A DNA stretch of 64,000 nucleotides from JBMNQH01 sp050944035 (GCA_050944035.1 JBMNQH010000002.1:124001-188000), one strand, 5' to 3'. Positions 43,975 through 53,590 are shown, counted from the stretch's first letter. Program-made: numbers and translations. The notes: generated from the sequence alone by a model not told the origin.

Positions 43975-44010
43975 AAATTCCCACGACAACTCGTTTCATC
44001 CCGATCAAAA

Positions 44011-44165
44011 GAATAGCGCTCCACTTCTGTGACAGTCCGGCGGATATTGTCCGTCGACCCGGTCTCCGGCTTGCCAGGCAGCGCCCCGGAACCTCGGCAA
44101 TCAACCCTTTCCGCCTCTGTTGCCTGCCAGTTGCAAGACGTACTGATGTTGACCGCACCTCTATC
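44011..44165 (-). ncRNA. lysine riboswitch aptamer
   Basis: Read on the minus strand the element begins GATAGAGGTGCG and ends GGAGCGCTATTC, the P1 stem pairing seen in the B. subtilis lysC leader. In between are the conserved core pieces AAAGGG, TGCCGAGG, TGCCTGGC and GGACTGTCAC in the right order for a lysine (L-box) riboswitch of about 155 bases. It lies between a strong promoter and a terminator hairpin upstream of the NhaC-family gene. Confidence 0.9.
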
Positions 44166-44188
44166 ATGACCTTTCTATTTGCAGAAAT

Positions 44189-44216
44189 ATTATATACTGA
44201 TTGAAAAAGAAGTCAA
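44189..44216 (-). promoter_or_regulatory. promoter of the lysine riboswitch transcript
   Basis: TTGACT (44211-44216), 16-base spacer, TATAAT (44189-44194) on the minus strand, about 25 bases before the aptamer. Confidence 0.8.
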
Positions 44217-44272
44217 CCGCTTTTGGAAGGTTCTGTCGTTTCTTTGTAAGTTCTGCCTAATATCGTCCCGGT

Positions 44273-45226
44273 TCAATTTGCCATACAGCCATGCTGGAGC
44301 AGACCGGTATTTTGATCCTCCAGAATATAGAGCGCGTGATAGAGGAACTCGTTGACCGGTGTGGCAACGCCCAGTTCCCGTCCCATCCGGCAAACGGTTC
44401 CGGCAAACATCTCCACCTCTGTGGGACGGCCCTGTTCCAAATCCTGCAACATCGAGGTTTTATTCTGCCCCGGCACGCTTTGCAGATTGATTTTTTGCTG
44501 CGCCAGATCCGCTTCGGTGATATCGATCCCCTGCTTCTGTGCAATCCACATTGCCTCGCGGAAGGCAGCTTCCCGCACAGCGTTTGCGTGGTCGTTGATC
44601 TTCCACGCCTCAAACGTCAGACCAAGCAGTGCGGAGGTCTGATTCTCGCTGACATTGCAGCAGAACTTCAGCCACAGCGCCCGCAGCATATCCTCCCGCA
44701 CAAAGTAGCGCAGGCCGGCACGGTCAAACAACTGCTGCATTGCCTGTACACGCGGCGTATATGGTGCCGTGTTGATCGCCTCTCCAAACTCAAAATAGCC
44801 GGTCGCCGGATCAAAGCTGGACTTGTGATTCTGCATGACCACAGAGACACGGGCAAGCCCGTACAACAGCTTTTCCTTTCCAAATGCTGCCCCCAGGGTT
44901 TCCTCACTGGAAATGCCGTTCATAAAGGATACGATGGTCGTATGTTCCCCGACAAAGGGACGCAGATCCTCGATCGCCTGCGGCAACTGCAAATGTTTCA
45001 CAATGACAATTACCAAATCCACAGGTTTCCGGTCACAGGCAGGGTCTAAAATACGAAACCGCTGGGTTTCTCCGTTGATTGTAATCCCATCCCGCTCCAG
45101 ACGCGCTCTGCGTGCGCCACTTGCCACAACAAAGAACCTGTTTTCTCCCAGAGTATCCCGCAGAGCCGGAGCCAGATAAGAACCAATTGCACCCAATCCA
45201 ATCAATGCCACTGTCTGAAATTCCAT
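44273..45226 (-). CDS. 2-dehydropantoate 2-reductase family protein
   Basis: 317 residues of the ketopantoate reductase (PanE/ApbA) family: Rossmann start VALIGLGAIGSYLAPAL, VKHLQLPQAIEDLRPFVG with the catalytic lysine, and a C-terminal domain with LWLKFCCNVSENQTSALLG. PanE reduces ketopantoate with NADPH in pantothenate synthesis. No other pantothenate gene is nearby and the family is broad, so the exact substrate is not certain. ATG 45226 follows AAGGAGG; a longer reading by 12 codons is basic and lies before that site. Confidence 0.85.
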   Translation of the reverse strand: MEFQTVALIGLGAIGSYLAPALRDTLGENRFFVVASGARRARLERDGITINGETQRFRILDPACDRKPVDLVIVIVKHLQLPQAIEDLRPFVGEHTTIVSFMNGISSEETLGAAFGKEKLLYGLARVSVVMQNHKSSFDPATGYFEFGEAINTAPYTPRVQAMQQLFDRAGLRYFVREDMLRALWLKFCCNVSENQTSALLGLTFEAWKINDHANAVREAAFREAMWIAQKQGIDITEADLAQQKINLQSVPGQNKTSMLQDLEQGRPTEVEMFAGTVCRMGRELGVATPVNEFLYHALYILEDQNTGLLQHGCMAN

Positions 45227-45381
45227 TGGTACAGCCTCCTTCTGTTTTCTTTTTCTTTTCATTGGCTAGTATACCAGTGCCCAGGATTGTTGCGCAAGTG
45301 TTCCGTACTTGACGGCGGCAATCCATATGGTACACTATCCCTATCATTGTCCATGGAAAAATAGAAAAGGAGAAGCAAGCC

Positions 45382-45822
45382 ATGAATATTTTGGTCAGCG
45401 CCTGTCTGCTCGGCATTCGATGCCGTTATGACGGGGACAGCAATTTCTGCCCCCAATTGGAAACACTCCTACAGCATCATCACCTGATTCCAGTCTGTGC
45501 GGAACAGCTCGGCGGTCTGCCAACGCCCCGAGTACCCGCAGAGCGCCGGGGTGAAACCATCGTTACGCGGGACGGTGGGGATGTGACTACCCAATTTACA
45601 GCCGGAGCGCAGGAAGTTTTGCGTCTTGCGAAAATATATCGTTGCGAGATGGCCATTTTGAAAGCGCGCAGCCCTTCCTGCGGTCACGGCACCATTTATG
45701 ATGGCACCTTTACCCATACAGTAACAGAGGGTGACGGCGTCACAGCGGCCCTGCTGCGAGAACACGGCATTCCGGTATACACAGAACACGATCTGAAAAC
45801 GCTGCAACTGGACTGCGATTGA
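45382..45822 (+). CDS. DUF523 (TudS-like) Fe-S protein
   Basis: 146 residues of DUF523. The conserved cysteines appear in ILVSACLLGIRCRYDG and ILKARSPSCGHG, matching the three that hold a [4Fe-4S] cluster in the thiouracil desulfurase TudS. Substrate here is unproven. VCAEQLGGLPTPRVPAE is another family mark. SD AAAGGAGAAG precedes the ATG. The rRNA methyltransferase gene follows on the same strand. Confidence 0.9.
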   Translation: MNILVSACLLGIRCRYDGDSNFCPQLETLLQHHHLIPVCAEQLGGLPTPRVPAERRGETIVTRDGGDVTTQFTAGAQEVLRLAKIYRCEMAILKARSPSCGHGTIYDGTFTHTVTEGDGVTAALLREHGIPVYTEHDLKTLQLDCD

Positions 45823-45882
45823 AGAACGCAGCAGAATATGCTACAATATGAAAAAATATTGACAGAAAAAGAGGCTTACAGC

Positions 45883-47109
45883 ATGGCGGAACGACAGTTT
45901 ACCAAAATTCAGATTACAGACAAGGCGGAACGCGCACTGCGGCGTGGACATCCATGGGTATTTGACGCCGAAGTCACAGACGTGCACGGCAGCTACGAAA
46001 ACGGAGATCTTGTAGATGTTTACTCCCGAAAAGACCGGTTTCTCGGCACGGGATTTATCAACGACCACTCCAAAATCCGGGTTCGCATTCTCTCGACTAA
46101 CGCAAACGATCGCTTTGACCGTGCATTTTGGGAACGCAGACTGCGCTATGCTGTACAATACCGCCAGACCGTGATGGGAGAACAGGATTTTCGCTGTTGC
46201 CGGTTGATCTTCGGTGAGGCGGACAGTTTCCCCGGTCTGACTGTGGACCGATTTGAGGACATCCTGGTTATTCAGACACTCAGCCTAGGAATTGAACAGC
46301 GCAAGGATCTGCTGTTTCCGCTGTTGGTGGAAATTTTGCGCGAGTCCGGCGCAACCATTTCCGCCATCTATGAGCGCAACGACGTTGCTCTGCGGAAAAA
46401 AGAGGGGATGCAACAATATAAAGCATTCTATACAGCGGACGGTCTGGCCAATGACCTGGACGGGCATGTCACCATTTGCGAAAACGGTATTTTTTACGAT
46501 GTCGATTATATCAACGGCCAAAAAACCGGCTTTTTTCTGGATCAAAAATATAACCGCGTAGCGGTTGCAAAAATCGCAGCGGGGAAAACGGTACTCGACT
46601 GTTTTACACACACCGGTGCGTTTGCGCTCAATGCCGCAGCTGCCGGCGCCGCTCATGTCTGCGCCGTGGACATCTCTCAGGATGCGCTCGACATGGCCGC
46701 ACACAACGCCGCGCGGAATGGGCTGGACAATCTGTCTTTTCAGAAGGCCAACGTCTTTGACTTGTTGACTGAAATGGCCAACAGCAAACGCTGTGACTAT
46801 GACTTTATCATTCTGGACCCGCCCGCCTTTACCAAAAGCAGCGCCACACGGCAGCAGGCTGTCCGCGGATATAAGGAGATCAACTTAAAAGCGATGAAAT
46901 TGCTGCCGCGCGGCGGCTATCTCGCCACCTGCTCATGTTCGCATTTTATGACCGATGAGCTGTTCCGTCAGATGCTGCACCATGCCGCTGCGGATGCCTG
47001 CGTTTCTTTGCGGCAGATTGAGGCACGGCAACAGTCTCCGGATCATCCCATTCTCTGGAATGTCCCTGAAACCAATTATCTGAAATTCTATATTTTCCAG
47101 GTGATATAA
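45883..47109 (+). CDS. RlmI/RlmK-like 23S rRNA cytosine methyltransferase
   Basis: 408 residues with an N-terminal PUA domain (about 1-80, RALRRGHPWVFDAEV) and a class I SAM-dependent methyltransferase (motif I VLDCFTHTGAFALNAAAAGA, catalytic motif FIILDPPAFTKS, and the cysteine in ATCSCSHFM). This pattern matches RlmI, which makes m5C1962 in 23S rRNA. I chose ATG 45883 (MAERQFTK) with GAGG upstream; an in-frame ATG at 45838 lies on a TACAAT-like -10 and has no SD. Ends shortly before the decayed hsdS. Confidence 0.9.
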   Translation: MAERQFTKIQITDKAERALRRGHPWVFDAEVTDVHGSYENGDLVDVYSRKDRFLGTGFINDHSKIRVRILSTNANDRFDRAFWERRLRYAVQYRQTVMGEQDFRCCRLIFGEADSFPGLTVDRFEDILVIQTLSLGIEQRKDLLFPLLVEILRESGATISAIYERNDVALRKKEGMQQYKAFYTADGLANDLDGHVTICENGIFYDVDYINGQKTGFFLDQKYNRVAVAKIAAGKTVLDCFTHTGAFALNAAAAGAAHVCAVDISQDALDMAAHNAARNGLDNLSFQKANVFDLLTEMANSKRCDYDFIILDPPAFTKSSATRQQAVRGYKEINLKAMKLLPRGGYLATCSCSHFMTDELFRQMLHHAAADACVSLRQIEARQQSPDHPILWNVPETNYLKFYIFQVI

Positions 47110-47177
47110 ACCATCATACTATTGAGGTTGCGGAATTTATGATAAAGAAACTTGCACGGATTAGGGGGAATGGTGTG

Positions 47178-48318
47178 ATGGCGAAATTGGGGGATATTTG
47201 CGAAGTTGTATCGGGCTCTACTCTGAAAACAAACATCGCCGAATACTGGGTTGGAGATATAAAGTGGATTACTCCCGCAGAGTTAAGTGAAGATAGCTTC
47301 TACATTTATGATTCAGAGCGGCACATTACAGATTTTGCAGTACAGAAAACCAATTTGAACTTATTGCCGGTCGGTACAGTTATTCTTTCTTCCCGTGCGC
47401 CTATCGGCAAAACGGCGATTGCCGAAAGTGAACGGTATTGCAATCAGGGGTTCAAAAGTCTAATTTGTTCCGACAGTGTTCATAACGAGTATCTGTATTT
47501 TTTCTCAGTGGAAAAACAGAATATCTGAACTCTCTTGGAAGAGGTGCAACCTTTAAGAAAATATCGAAATCCATTGTCGAGAATATTGAAATCCCACTTC
47601 CCACATTAGATGATCAAGAAAGAATCGCAGAAGAGTTCAAGACGGTTACTACCCTCATTGCCCTACGCAAGAAACAGCTTGAACGACTGGACGAACTGGT
47701 GAAAGCCCGACTTATTGAGATGTTTGGAGACCCGTTAAGCAACAGCAACGGATGGCCATGCGTAGCGATTACAGATGCATGCCGCTTGATCTTGGGTGGA
47801 GGTGCTCCCTCAAAGAGTCACCCGGAATACTTTACCGGCACAATACCTTGGGTTTCTCCGAAGGATATGAAGTCGACGGTCATCAGCGACAGTATAGACC
47901 ACATTACAGAAGAAGCCGTCGCACATAGCAAAACGAATCTTGTTCCAGCTAATTCGGTGCTAATGGTAATACGGAGTGGGATTCTGAAGCACACACTGCC
48001 AGTTGCTATCAACAGCGTACCTGTTACTATCAATCAAGATATGAAGGCATTCGTACCGAATGAGATCGTAACAACGGCGTTCTTAGTGCACTATTTTAAG
48101 GCTATTGAGCATGATGTGCTTTCAGGAGTGCAAGGCGCGACAGCTGATAATATTGACTTCAAATCGTTCCAAAAGAGAACCATTATAGTACCTCCTCTGG
48201 AGCTGCAGGCGCAGTTTGCAGCCTTCGTCGAACAGACCGACAAATCAAAATTGTCCATCTAAAAAAGTCTTGACCAGTTGGAAACACTGAAAAAGGCCCT
48301 GATGCAGAGATGTTTTGG
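47178..48318 (+). pseudogene. hsdS: decayed type I restriction specificity subunit
   Basis: HsdS sets the DNA target of type I restriction systems with two recognition domains. The first domain begins MAKLGDICEVVSGSTLKTN; the second follows after ARLIEMFGDPLSNSNGWPC. The frame breaks at a six-T run (47498-47503): one missing base would restore FFLSGKTEYLNSLGRGATFK, and the rest continues in that new frame. A TAA at 48260-48262 then interrupts SIQKSLDQLETLKKALMQ, likely from CAA. No hsdM or hsdR is in the window. The T-run could be a phase switch, but the second stop argues for decay. A palindromic repeat begins right after the C-terminus. Confidence 0.85.
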
Positions 48319-48322
48319 ATAC

Positions 48323-48410
48323 CCCCTCTCCGTCACGGCTGACGCCGTGCCAGCTCTTCCAAAGGGGATTCTCCCTTTGGAAGAGCTGGCGGCAAAGCCG
48401 ACTGAGAGGG
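48323..48410. repeat. short palindromic repeat element
   Basis: About 88 bases with inverted ends (CCCCTCTCCGTC and GACTGAGAGGG), an inner GGCTGACGCCG, and a long central hairpin with arms CCAGCTCTTCCAAAG and complement. It resembles the dispersed palindromic repeats common in Ruminococcaceae genomes (from memory). Other copies are not evident in this window. Confidence 0.7.
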
Positions 48411-48442
48411 CAAAAACTTGCTTTGTCTGGAAAAACAGTTTT

Positions 48443-48478
48443 AAAAATGCCTGCTGATCAATTTCAGCAGGCATTTTT
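48443..48478 (-). terminator. gltA terminator
   Basis: AAAAATGCCTGCTGA pairs perfectly with TCAGCAGGCATTTTT across a 6-base loop; symmetrical, placed 14 bases beyond the gltA stop. Confidence 0.9.
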
Positions 48479-48491
48479 ATCAAAATCCATA

Positions 48492-49862
48492 TCAGCGGTT
48501 TTCAACGGGAATATAGGGTGTGTTATGAATGACCGCGCGGTATGCCGGACGCATAATCCGGTTGCAAGTCATCACTTCTTCGATCCGGTGCGCACACCAG
48601 CCCGCGATACGGGCAATTGCGAACAGCGGCGTATAAAGTTCGGTGGGAATTCCAAGCATGCTGTAAACAAGGCCGGAATACAGATCGATGTTGGCACAGA
48701 TGGGAATGTCCATCTTCTTACGCTCCATAATCATCGGGATACCCAGGCGCTCGACGCTTTCCACCAGCTCAAAATCATCCAGACGGTTCTTCACAACGGC
48801 CATACTTCTTGCATATTTCTTCAGTGCCAGCGCTCTTGGATCGCTCATTGTATAGATGGCGTGACCCAGACCATAGATCTTGCCGGAATGGTCAAATGCC
48901 TCTTTGTTCAAGATCTTGGAGAGATAGGCCGACAACTCCTCATCATCCTTACAATCGGTAACGTGTTCTTTGATGTCATCGAACATAGTAATGACCTTGG
49001 CGTTGGCCCCGCCGTGCAGAGATCCCTTCAAAGAACCGATCGCGCCCGCAATGGCGCTGTATGTATCGGTACCGGAAGAGGACATTGCGCGGCAGACAAA
49101 GGCGGAGTTGTTGCCGCCGCCGTGCTCGGCGTGGAGCATCAGCATCAGATCCAGCAGTTTTGCCTCTTCGTCCGTGTAACTTTTGTCCTTGCGCAGCATC
49201 CGTAAAAAGTTCTGTGATACGGAAAGCTCTTCTTTTGGGTTGTGCTTATACAACGATTTGCCGTCATAGTAATGCCGCTTCACAGCATAGGCGTCCGCCA
49301 CGACGACCGGAAGCCGCCCAACCAGTTCGATGGACTGCCGCATCAGATTTTCCACGGAGTTATCATCTGGATTGTGGTCGTAGGAATAAAGCGACATGAC
49401 ACACTTTGCCAGCATATTCATAATGTTCGGGCTGGGATTTTTCAGAACAGCGTCCTCAAAGAAGCCCGATGGCATCTGACGCGCTTTGGAAAGCACTTCA
49501 TCAAACCGCGCAAACTGGGCAGGCGTCGGCAGCTTTCCCATCAAAAGCAGATAGGCAACTTCCTCATAGCCGAAGGTTCCGTTCTTCCGGTGTGCCTCGA
49601 CGATGTCGAGGATGTCAATGCCGCGGTAATAAAGCTTGCCCGGCATGGGCACGCGCTCACCGTCCACAACCATATAGCCCTGTACACTGCCAATATGAGT
49701 CGCACCGACAATGACGCCGGTTCCATCGGCGTTTCGCAAACCCCGCTTGATGTTGGGCTTGGAATAAAATTCATCTCCGATTTCGTAACCGGCTCTCGCT
49801 TCTTTCCACAGTTCATCGACGTCATGGATGAATGCGGTATGATTTTCCTTATGATTTGCCAC
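48492..49862 (-). CDS. gltA: citrate synthase
   Basis: Condenses oxaloacetate and acetyl-CoA to citrate. The 456-residue protein has the active-site histidines in KGSLHGGANAKV and IYGLGHAIYTMSDPRA, with the C-terminal aspartate/arginine region following. An extended N-terminal part (to about residue 60) is typical of the Clostridial type. I chose GTG 49862 (MANHKENHTAF) because GAGGAGG lies just upstream and the promoter at 49917-49945 excludes the longer reading. Divergent from acn-icd, giving a compact oxidative branch to 2-oxoglutarate. Confidence 0.93.
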   Translation of the reverse strand: MANHKENHTAFIHDVDELWKEARAGYEIGDEFYSKPNIKRGLRNADGTGVIVGATHIGSVQGYMVVDGERVPMPGKLYYRGIDILDIVEAHRKNGTFGYEEVAYLLLMGKLPTPAQFARFDEVLSKARQMPSGFFEDAVLKNPSPNIMNMLAKCVMSLYSYDHNPDDNSVENLMRQSIELVGRLPVVVADAYAVKRHYYDGKSLYKHNPKEELSVSQNFLRMLRKDKSYTDEEAKLLDLMLMLHAEHGGGNNSAFVCRAMSSSGTDTYSAIAGAIGSLKGSLHGGANAKVITMFDDIKEHVTDCKDDEELSAYLSKILNKEAFDHSGKIYGLGHAIYTMSDPRALALKKYARSMAVVKNRLDDFELVESVERLGIPMIMERKKMDIPICANIDLYSGLVYSMLGIPTELYTPLFAIARIAGWCAHRIEEVMTCNRIMRPAYRAVIHNTPYIPVENR

Positions 49863-49916
49863 AGTCGGTAACCTCCTCACATTTTCTGTATACAAAACCA
49901 TTATATTTATGTATGT

Positions 49917-49945
49917 ATTATACAATCTCGGCGCGCTAAATGCAA
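49917..49945 (-). promoter_or_regulatory. gltA promoter
   Basis: TTGCAT (49940-49945), 17-base spacer, TATAAT (49917-49922) on the minus strand, about 55 bases before the GTG start. Confidence 0.75.
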
Positions 49946-50056
49946 GAAGAAAGAAAAGTTCACGCAATTCCCACAAGAAAAACCTGCTGTTTGTTCTATT
50001 TTCTCGTGAGATTTTGCAATTTTTTATCTTCAACTTGCAAGCCGCTTTGATAAATC

Positions 50057-50084
50057 TTGATAATTATCGAAAATATGCTATACT
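50057..50084 (+). promoter_or_regulatory. acn-icd promoter
   Basis: TTGATA (50057-50062), 16-base spacer, TATACT (50079-50084) with a TG extended -10. Confidence 0.7.
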
Positions 50085-50121
50085 GAAGCCTGTAAAAATA
50101 ACCGTCTGAGGTGCATGATAC

Positions 50122-52377
50122 ATGATTACTTTATATGAAAACGGCGTATACCTTGTCAACGGCAAACCCGTTATGAGCGGCGCAGCGCTGCCCGCTCCCG
50201 AAGAGGGCCGAAACAGAACCATGGCTTACCAAATTCTGAAGGCTCACAACCACTCCAATACCTCCGATATTCTGCGGATTAAATTTGACAGCCTGATTTC
50301 GCACGATATTACTTATGTCGGCATCATCCAGACCGCAAGAGCCAGCGGCCTGGAACGCTTCCCGGTTCCCTACGCAATGACCAATTGTCACAATAGTCTC
50401 TGCGCTGTCGGCGGCACCATCAATGAAGATGACCACGTATTTGGTCTTTCCGCCGCCAAAAAATACGGCGGTGACTACGTTCCCGCCAACCAAGCCGTCA
50501 TTCATCAGTATGCGCGTGAAATGATGTCCGGCTGCGGCAGAATGATTCTCGGTTCTGACAGTCACACCCGGTACGGTGCGCTTGGCACCATGGGCGTGGG
50601 CGAAGGCGGACCCGAAATCGTCAAACAGCTTCTGGAAAGTACCTATGATATTACGCCGCCTCAGGTCGTTCTGGTCTATCTGGAAGGCGCTCCGGCCCGC
50701 GGTGTCGGCCCGCACGACGTTGCCATCGCGCTCTGCGGCGCTGTCTACAAAAATGGTTTTGTAAAGAATAAGATCCTTGAGTTCGCAGGTCCCGGCGTCG
50801 CCAACCTGCCCATGGACTTCCGTATCGGCATCGACGTCATGACCACGGAAACCACCTGTCTCAGCTCGATCTGGACAACCGATGCTGCCGTTGAGGAATA
50901 CCTCGCTGCACACGGCCGTGCAGATACCTATGCACAGCTTCAGCCCGAAGATGGCGCTTACTACGACAGCATGATTACCATAGACCTCTCCAAGCTGGAA
51001 CCCATGGTTGCACTGCCGTTCCATCCCGCAGAGGCTTTTACCATTCGCGAATTGCAAAACAATGCCGGCGATATTCTCCGCGCGGCAGAGCTGCGGGCAG
51101 AAGAACAGTTCGGCGGCAAGGTACATCTGCATCTGACCGATAAGCTCGTCAATGGACAGCTGATGATCGATCAGGGCATCATTGCCGGCTGCTCCGGTGG
51201 TATGTATGACAACATCGCCGAGGCTGCGGCCATCCTGAAGGGGCATTCTGTCGGCGACGGCTACTTCTCCCTGTCTGTCTATCCGCCCAGTGTTCCCGTC
51301 AATCTGGAACTCATTAAAAATGGCGTCCAGCAGCAGCTGATGGAAAGCGGCGCATTGTTCAAGCCCTGCTTCTGCGGCCCCTGCTTCGGCGCGGGCGACG
51401 TTCCCTCCAACAACGGCCTGTCTATCCGCCATACAACCCGGAATTTCCCGAACCGCGAAGGCTCCAAGCCCGGCGACGGCCAACTCTCTGCTGTCATGCT
51501 CATGGATGCGCGCAGCATCGCGGCTACCGCAAGAAATCACGGCGTCCTGACCGCAGCAACCGAAATCGACTATACCGTTCCCGCCCGCGGCGCCTACTCC
51601 TTTGACAAGGGCGTCTATGACAAGCGCGTGTACTTCGGATTTGGAAAGGCTGATCCCACTGCAGAACTGAAGTTTGGCCCCAATATTGCCGACTGGCCCG
51701 CCATCGCTCCGCTGGGTGACAACCTGCTGATGCGTCTGGATGCTGTCATCCACGATCCCGTCACCACCACGGACGAACTGATTCCCTCTGGTGAGACCTC
51801 TTCTTACCGCTCCAATCCCATGAAGCTGGCCTCTTTTGCACTGTCCCGCCGTGTTCCCGAATACGTCTGCAGAACCGAAGAAACCCGCCGTCTCGCCGAA
51901 AGCGTCCGCACCGGTACGCCGGAGGCCGCCCTGCTTGAGACCCTCACCAAGGTCGGCATGGCAGACAGTTTGAACAATGTACAGATTGGCTCCGTCATCT
52001 TCGCAAACCGTCCCGGTGACGGCTCCGCCCGTGAACAGGCGGCGTCCTGTCAGCGCGTCCTCGGCGGCTGTGCTAATATCTGCTATGAATACGCAACCAA
52101 GCGCTACCGTTCCAATTGCATCAATTGGGGCATGATCCCGTTTGTGATCGACGAGGACGTCGCATTTGACTATGCAGCCGGCGATTATCTCTATGTACCC
52201 AATATCCGCAACGCGATTGAAAACAGCTGCGGTGAAATTCCTGCCATGGTCATTCATGACGGAACCTGCTCCGATATTCTGCTGAAGATCGCACCGATGA
52301 CCGAACGCGAACGTGAAATCATTCTCCGCGGCTGCCTGATGAACTGGTACGCTGCACAGAAGTCTGCAAGGAGCTGA
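50122..52377 (+). CDS. acn: aconitate hydratase
   Basis: Isomerises citrate to isocitrate with a [4Fe-4S] cluster. The 751-residue protein shows the three cluster cysteines: one in IIAGCSGGMYDN (C357) and two in CFCGPCFGAG (C418 and C421; C416 is extra). DSHTRYGALGTMGVGEGG is the usual substrate-region motif. The sequence is of the mitochondrial-like/atypical class common in Clostridia. SD GAGGTG precedes ATG 50122. icd begins 4 bases after the stop, so the two are one operon, divergent from gltA. Confidence 0.9.
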   Translation: MITLYENGVYLVNGKPVMSGAALPAPEEGRNRTMAYQILKAHNHSNTSDILRIKFDSLISHDITYVGIIQTARASGLERFPVPYAMTNCHNSLCAVGGTINEDDHVFGLSAAKKYGGDYVPANQAVIHQYAREMMSGCGRMILGSDSHTRYGALGTMGVGEGGPEIVKQLLESTYDITPPQVVLVYLEGAPARGVGPHDVAIALCGAVYKNGFVKNKILEFAGPGVANLPMDFRIGIDVMTTETTCLSSIWTTDAAVEEYLAAHGRADTYAQLQPEDGAYYDSMITIDLSKLEPMVALPFHPAEAFTIRELQNNAGDILRAAELRAEEQFGGKVHLHLTDKLVNGQLMIDQGIIAGCSGGMYDNIAEAAAILKGHSVGDGYFSLSVYPPSVPVNLELIKNGVQQQLMESGALFKPCFCGPCFGAGDVPSNNGLSIRHTTRNFPNREGSKPGDGQLSAVMLMDARSIAATARNHGVLTAATEIDYTVPARGAYSFDKGVYDKRVYFGFGKADPTAELKFGPNIADWPAIAPLGDNLLMRLDAVIHDPVTTTDELIPSGETSSYRSNPMKLASFALSRRVPEYVCRTEETRRLAESVRTGTPEAALLETLTKVGMADSLNNVQIGSVIFANRPGDGSAREQAASCQRVLGGCANICYEYATKRYRSNCINWGMIPFVIDEDVAFDYAAGDYLYVPNIRNAIENSCGEIPAMVIHDGTCSDILLKIAPMTEREREIILRGCLMNWYAAQKSARS

Positions 52378-52381
52378 ACCA

Positions 52382-53590
52382 ATGTCGAAAATTTTGATGA
52401 ATCATCCCATTGTTGAGATGGACGGCGATGAAATGACCCGTATCCTGTGGGCCATGATTAAGGAAGAACTGCTTTCTCCGTTTATCGAACTCAACACCGA
52501 ATATTATGACCTCGGTCTGCCGCACCGTGACGAAACCGACGACCAGATTACAGTCAATGCCGCCAACGCCATCAAGACCCACCATGTCGGCGTCAAGTGC
52601 GCAACCATTACCCCCAATGCCCAGCGCATGCAGGAGTACTCCCTCAAAAAAATGTGGAAAAGCCCCAACGGCACGATCCGCGCCATTTTGGACGGTACAG
52701 TCTTCCGTGCACCCATTCTGACCAACAAGATCAAGCCCAATGTGCGCTCCTGGACAAAACCCATTACCATTGCGCGCCATGCCTATGGCGATATCTATCG
52801 CGCCACAGAGTACCGCGTTCCCGGCTCCGGGAAAGCAGAGTTGTTGTTCACGGACGAGCAGGGCAACACCAGCCGTCAGACGATTTATGACTTTGAGTGC
52901 GCCGGCGTGTTGCAGGGACAGTACAATAAGGATTCTTCCATCGAGTCCTTTGCGCGTGCTTGCTTTGACTATGCAATCTCCACCAAACAGGATCTGTGGT
53001 TCTCTTCCAAGGATACCATTTCCAAGATCTATGACCAGCAGTTCCTTAAAATCTTCGATACGCTGTACAACGAGACCTACAAGGCTGCTTTTGAGGCGGC
53101 CGGCATCCGTTACCGCTATACGCTGATCGACGCTGCCGTTGCGGGCATCATCAGCTCCCAGGGCGGTATGATCTGGGCCTGCAAAAACTATGACGGCGAC
53201 GTCATGAGCGACATGGTCAGCGCCGCCTTCGGCAGCATCGCCATGATGAGCAGCGTTCTGGTCTCTCCGGACGGCAATTATGAATACGAAGCCGCCCACG
53301 GCACCGTTACCGACCTCTATTACCGTTATCGCAACGGGGAAGCGGTTTCTGTCAACCCCACTGCCACGATTTTTGCCTGGAGTGGTGCACTGCGGAAACG
53401 CGGTGAGCTGGACGGCAATACAGCGCTCGTGGACTTTGCGGGCAAGCTGGAGGCCGCCTGCATCGAAACCATCGAAAGCGGCACTATGAGCGGTGATCTC
53501 GCGGCACTCTGCGAGGGTGAATCCACCGTGGTTGATACTGAGACTTTGATTGCTGCAATCCGCAGCAGACTGGAAGCCAAGCTGGTGTAA
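52382..53590 (+). CDS. icd: NADP-dependent isocitrate dehydrogenase
   Basis: Oxidises isocitrate to 2-oxoglutarate and CO2. The 402-residue chain is the eukaryal-like homodimeric type: PIVEMDGDEMTRILWAMIKE at the start, WKSPNGTIRAILDGTVFR for substrate binding, YDGDVMSDMVSAAFGSIAMM for the metal aspartates, and EAAHGTVTDLY. It lies 4 bases after acn. With gltA and acn this supplies 2-oxoglutarate for glutamate, the precursor used by proBAC downstream. No 2-oxoglutarate dehydrogenase is seen here. Confidence 0.96.
   Translation: MSKILMNHPIVEMDGDEMTRILWAMIKEELLSPFIELNTEYYDLGLPHRDETDDQITVNAANAIKTHHVGVKCATITPNAQRMQEYSLKKMWKSPNGTIRAILDGTVFRAPILTNKIKPNVRSWTKPITIARHAYGDIYRATEYRVPGSGKAELLFTDEQGNTSRQTIYDFECAGVLQGQYNKDSSIESFARACFDYAISTKQDLWFSSKDTISKIYDQQFLKIFDTLYNETYKAAFEAAGIRYRYTLIDAAVAGIISSQGGMIWACKNYDGDVMSDMVSAAFGSIAMMSSVLVSPDGNYEYEAAHGTVTDLYYRYRNGEAVSVNPTATIFAWSGALRKRGELDGNTALVDFAGKLEAACIETIESGTMSGDLAALCEGESTVVDTETLIAAIRSRLEAKLV

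Larger units (their letters stand above)
43921..44272. other. leader region of the NhaC-family gene
   Basis: Contains, in minus-strand order, a promoter (44189-44216), the lysine aptamer (44011-44165) and an attenuator hairpin (43936-43974). The remaining 56 bases to the panE stop hold no other structure that I could see. Confidence 0.8.

Noticed and set aside
42475..44016. A 513-codon plus-strand frame opposite the NhaC-family gene and riboswitch
   Set aside because: It is antisense to a clear membrane protein and reads as Asn/Gln/His-rich complement of hydrophobic codons.
47139..47528. Short intact HsdS protein
   Set aside because: The homology continues in another frame right after its stop, so it is the front of a frameshifted gene.
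50131..52257. A 708-codon open frame on the minus strand
   Set aside because: It lies wholly antisense to acn, has no family resemblance, and arises from the codon bias of acn.
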